Positions 63,801 to 64,000 of a DNA stretch of 64,000 nt are shown here, in pieces. The notes under the pieces are model-generated. The model had not been told where the DNA came from. It was given only the letters and a program-made list of their open reading frames with translations, and made no database searches. The stretch lies in contig JAXRKN010000045.1 in NCBI GenBank assembly GCA_038502055.1, positions 766,501 through 830,500 of the forward strand, given 5' to 3'. Source of the DNA: Tanytarsus gracilentus (Eukaryota > Arthropoda > Insecta > Diptera > Chironomidae). The first letter of the stretch is position 1, and each line of letters opens with the position of its first letter. The position numbers were made by a program, and so were the translations under genes.

Positions 63801-64000
63801 TTGTTGGAGGTGTGGGTGATGGTAGCGGGAGAGGGACATAAAAATAATGTTTCGACAATGCATGTCTGACACAATGGAAAAAGCAGCAGGAAAAACAGTG
63901 GCAGCAGCAGTCGGATTTATAAAATCATAAATTCATCCCAATATTTATATTTTTGGCTATGTAATTACGCTCTTTTGTGAATGACTTGTTGTCATTTCAT
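54886..64000. other. Gene-poor stretch to the end of the window
   Basis: 9.1 kb with no convincing exon on either strand. Frames of up to 115 codons (for example 55126-55437, 58400-58729, 63527-63874) show neither domains nor splice logic. A less AT-rich segment at about 60.7-61.0 kb could be regulatory or an untranslated exon. A (TG)8 tract lies at 61880-61895. The region may be intergenic or inside a large intron of a gene outside the window. Confidence 0.45.
61880..61895. repeat. (TG)n microsatellite
   Basis: Eight perfect TG dinucleotides. Confidence 0.8.

Noticed and set aside
1..64000. tRNA or rRNA genes
   Set aside because: I looked for B-box-like GGTTCRANTCC and rRNA-like conserved stretches by eye and found none; a covariance-model scan was not possible here.

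Overview
The window reads as nuclear DNA of an insect, most likely a nematoceran fly. It is strongly AT-rich, genes are split by short introns of about 45-110 bp with GT-AG ends, and several proteins closely follow dipteran families (Ajuba/Jub, Mmp1, GPHR, RBM25, CYP4). Placement below Diptera is inference; I saw no bacterial, organellar or viral genes. I rebuilt the gene models by joining exons at splice sites and checking phase. All but two close exactly: RBM25 has 2 extra bases and CYP4 has an in-frame stop.

Left part (1-25 kb) is gene-dense. In order: an SLC26A11-like anion transporter (+); a 1.69-kb palindromic repeat carrying a nested transposon with RAG/Transib-like ends; a CYP4 cytochrome P450 (-) interrupted by one in-frame TAA; the Ajuba LIM protein jub (+); the splicing factor RBM25 (-) with a 2-base frameshift in its RRM; the Golgi pH regulator GPHR (+), head-to-head with RBM25; a secreted neprilysin-like protein without a zinc site (+); a secreted DUF4773 protein (-); a DM9-RING protein (+); and a SET/MYND protein (+) with a textbook TATA/Inr promoter.

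Middle (25-43.3 kb) is the matrix metalloproteinase Mmp1 (+). Its signal-peptide exon is separated from the rest by a 9.1-kb intron. It has two possible 3' ends, one with a hydrophobic (GPI-type) tail and one a short secreted form, and several AP-1 consensus sites lie in and around its introns.

Right part (43.9-54.9 kb) holds a TMEM186-like mitochondrial protein (-), an orphan two-RRM protein (+), a 292-bp hAT-type MITE, an arylsulfatase-B-like protein that has lost its catalytic residues (+), and an ACSF2-like acyl-CoA synthetase (+) whose first exon I could not place. From 54.9 kb to the end (9.1 kb) I see no convincing exon; it is probably intergenic DNA or part of a large intron.

There is no operon-like logic, as expected in an animal. 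Recurrent themes are secreted or lumenal proteins, two of them enzyme folds with dead active sites, and extracellular matrix remodelling (Mmp1).
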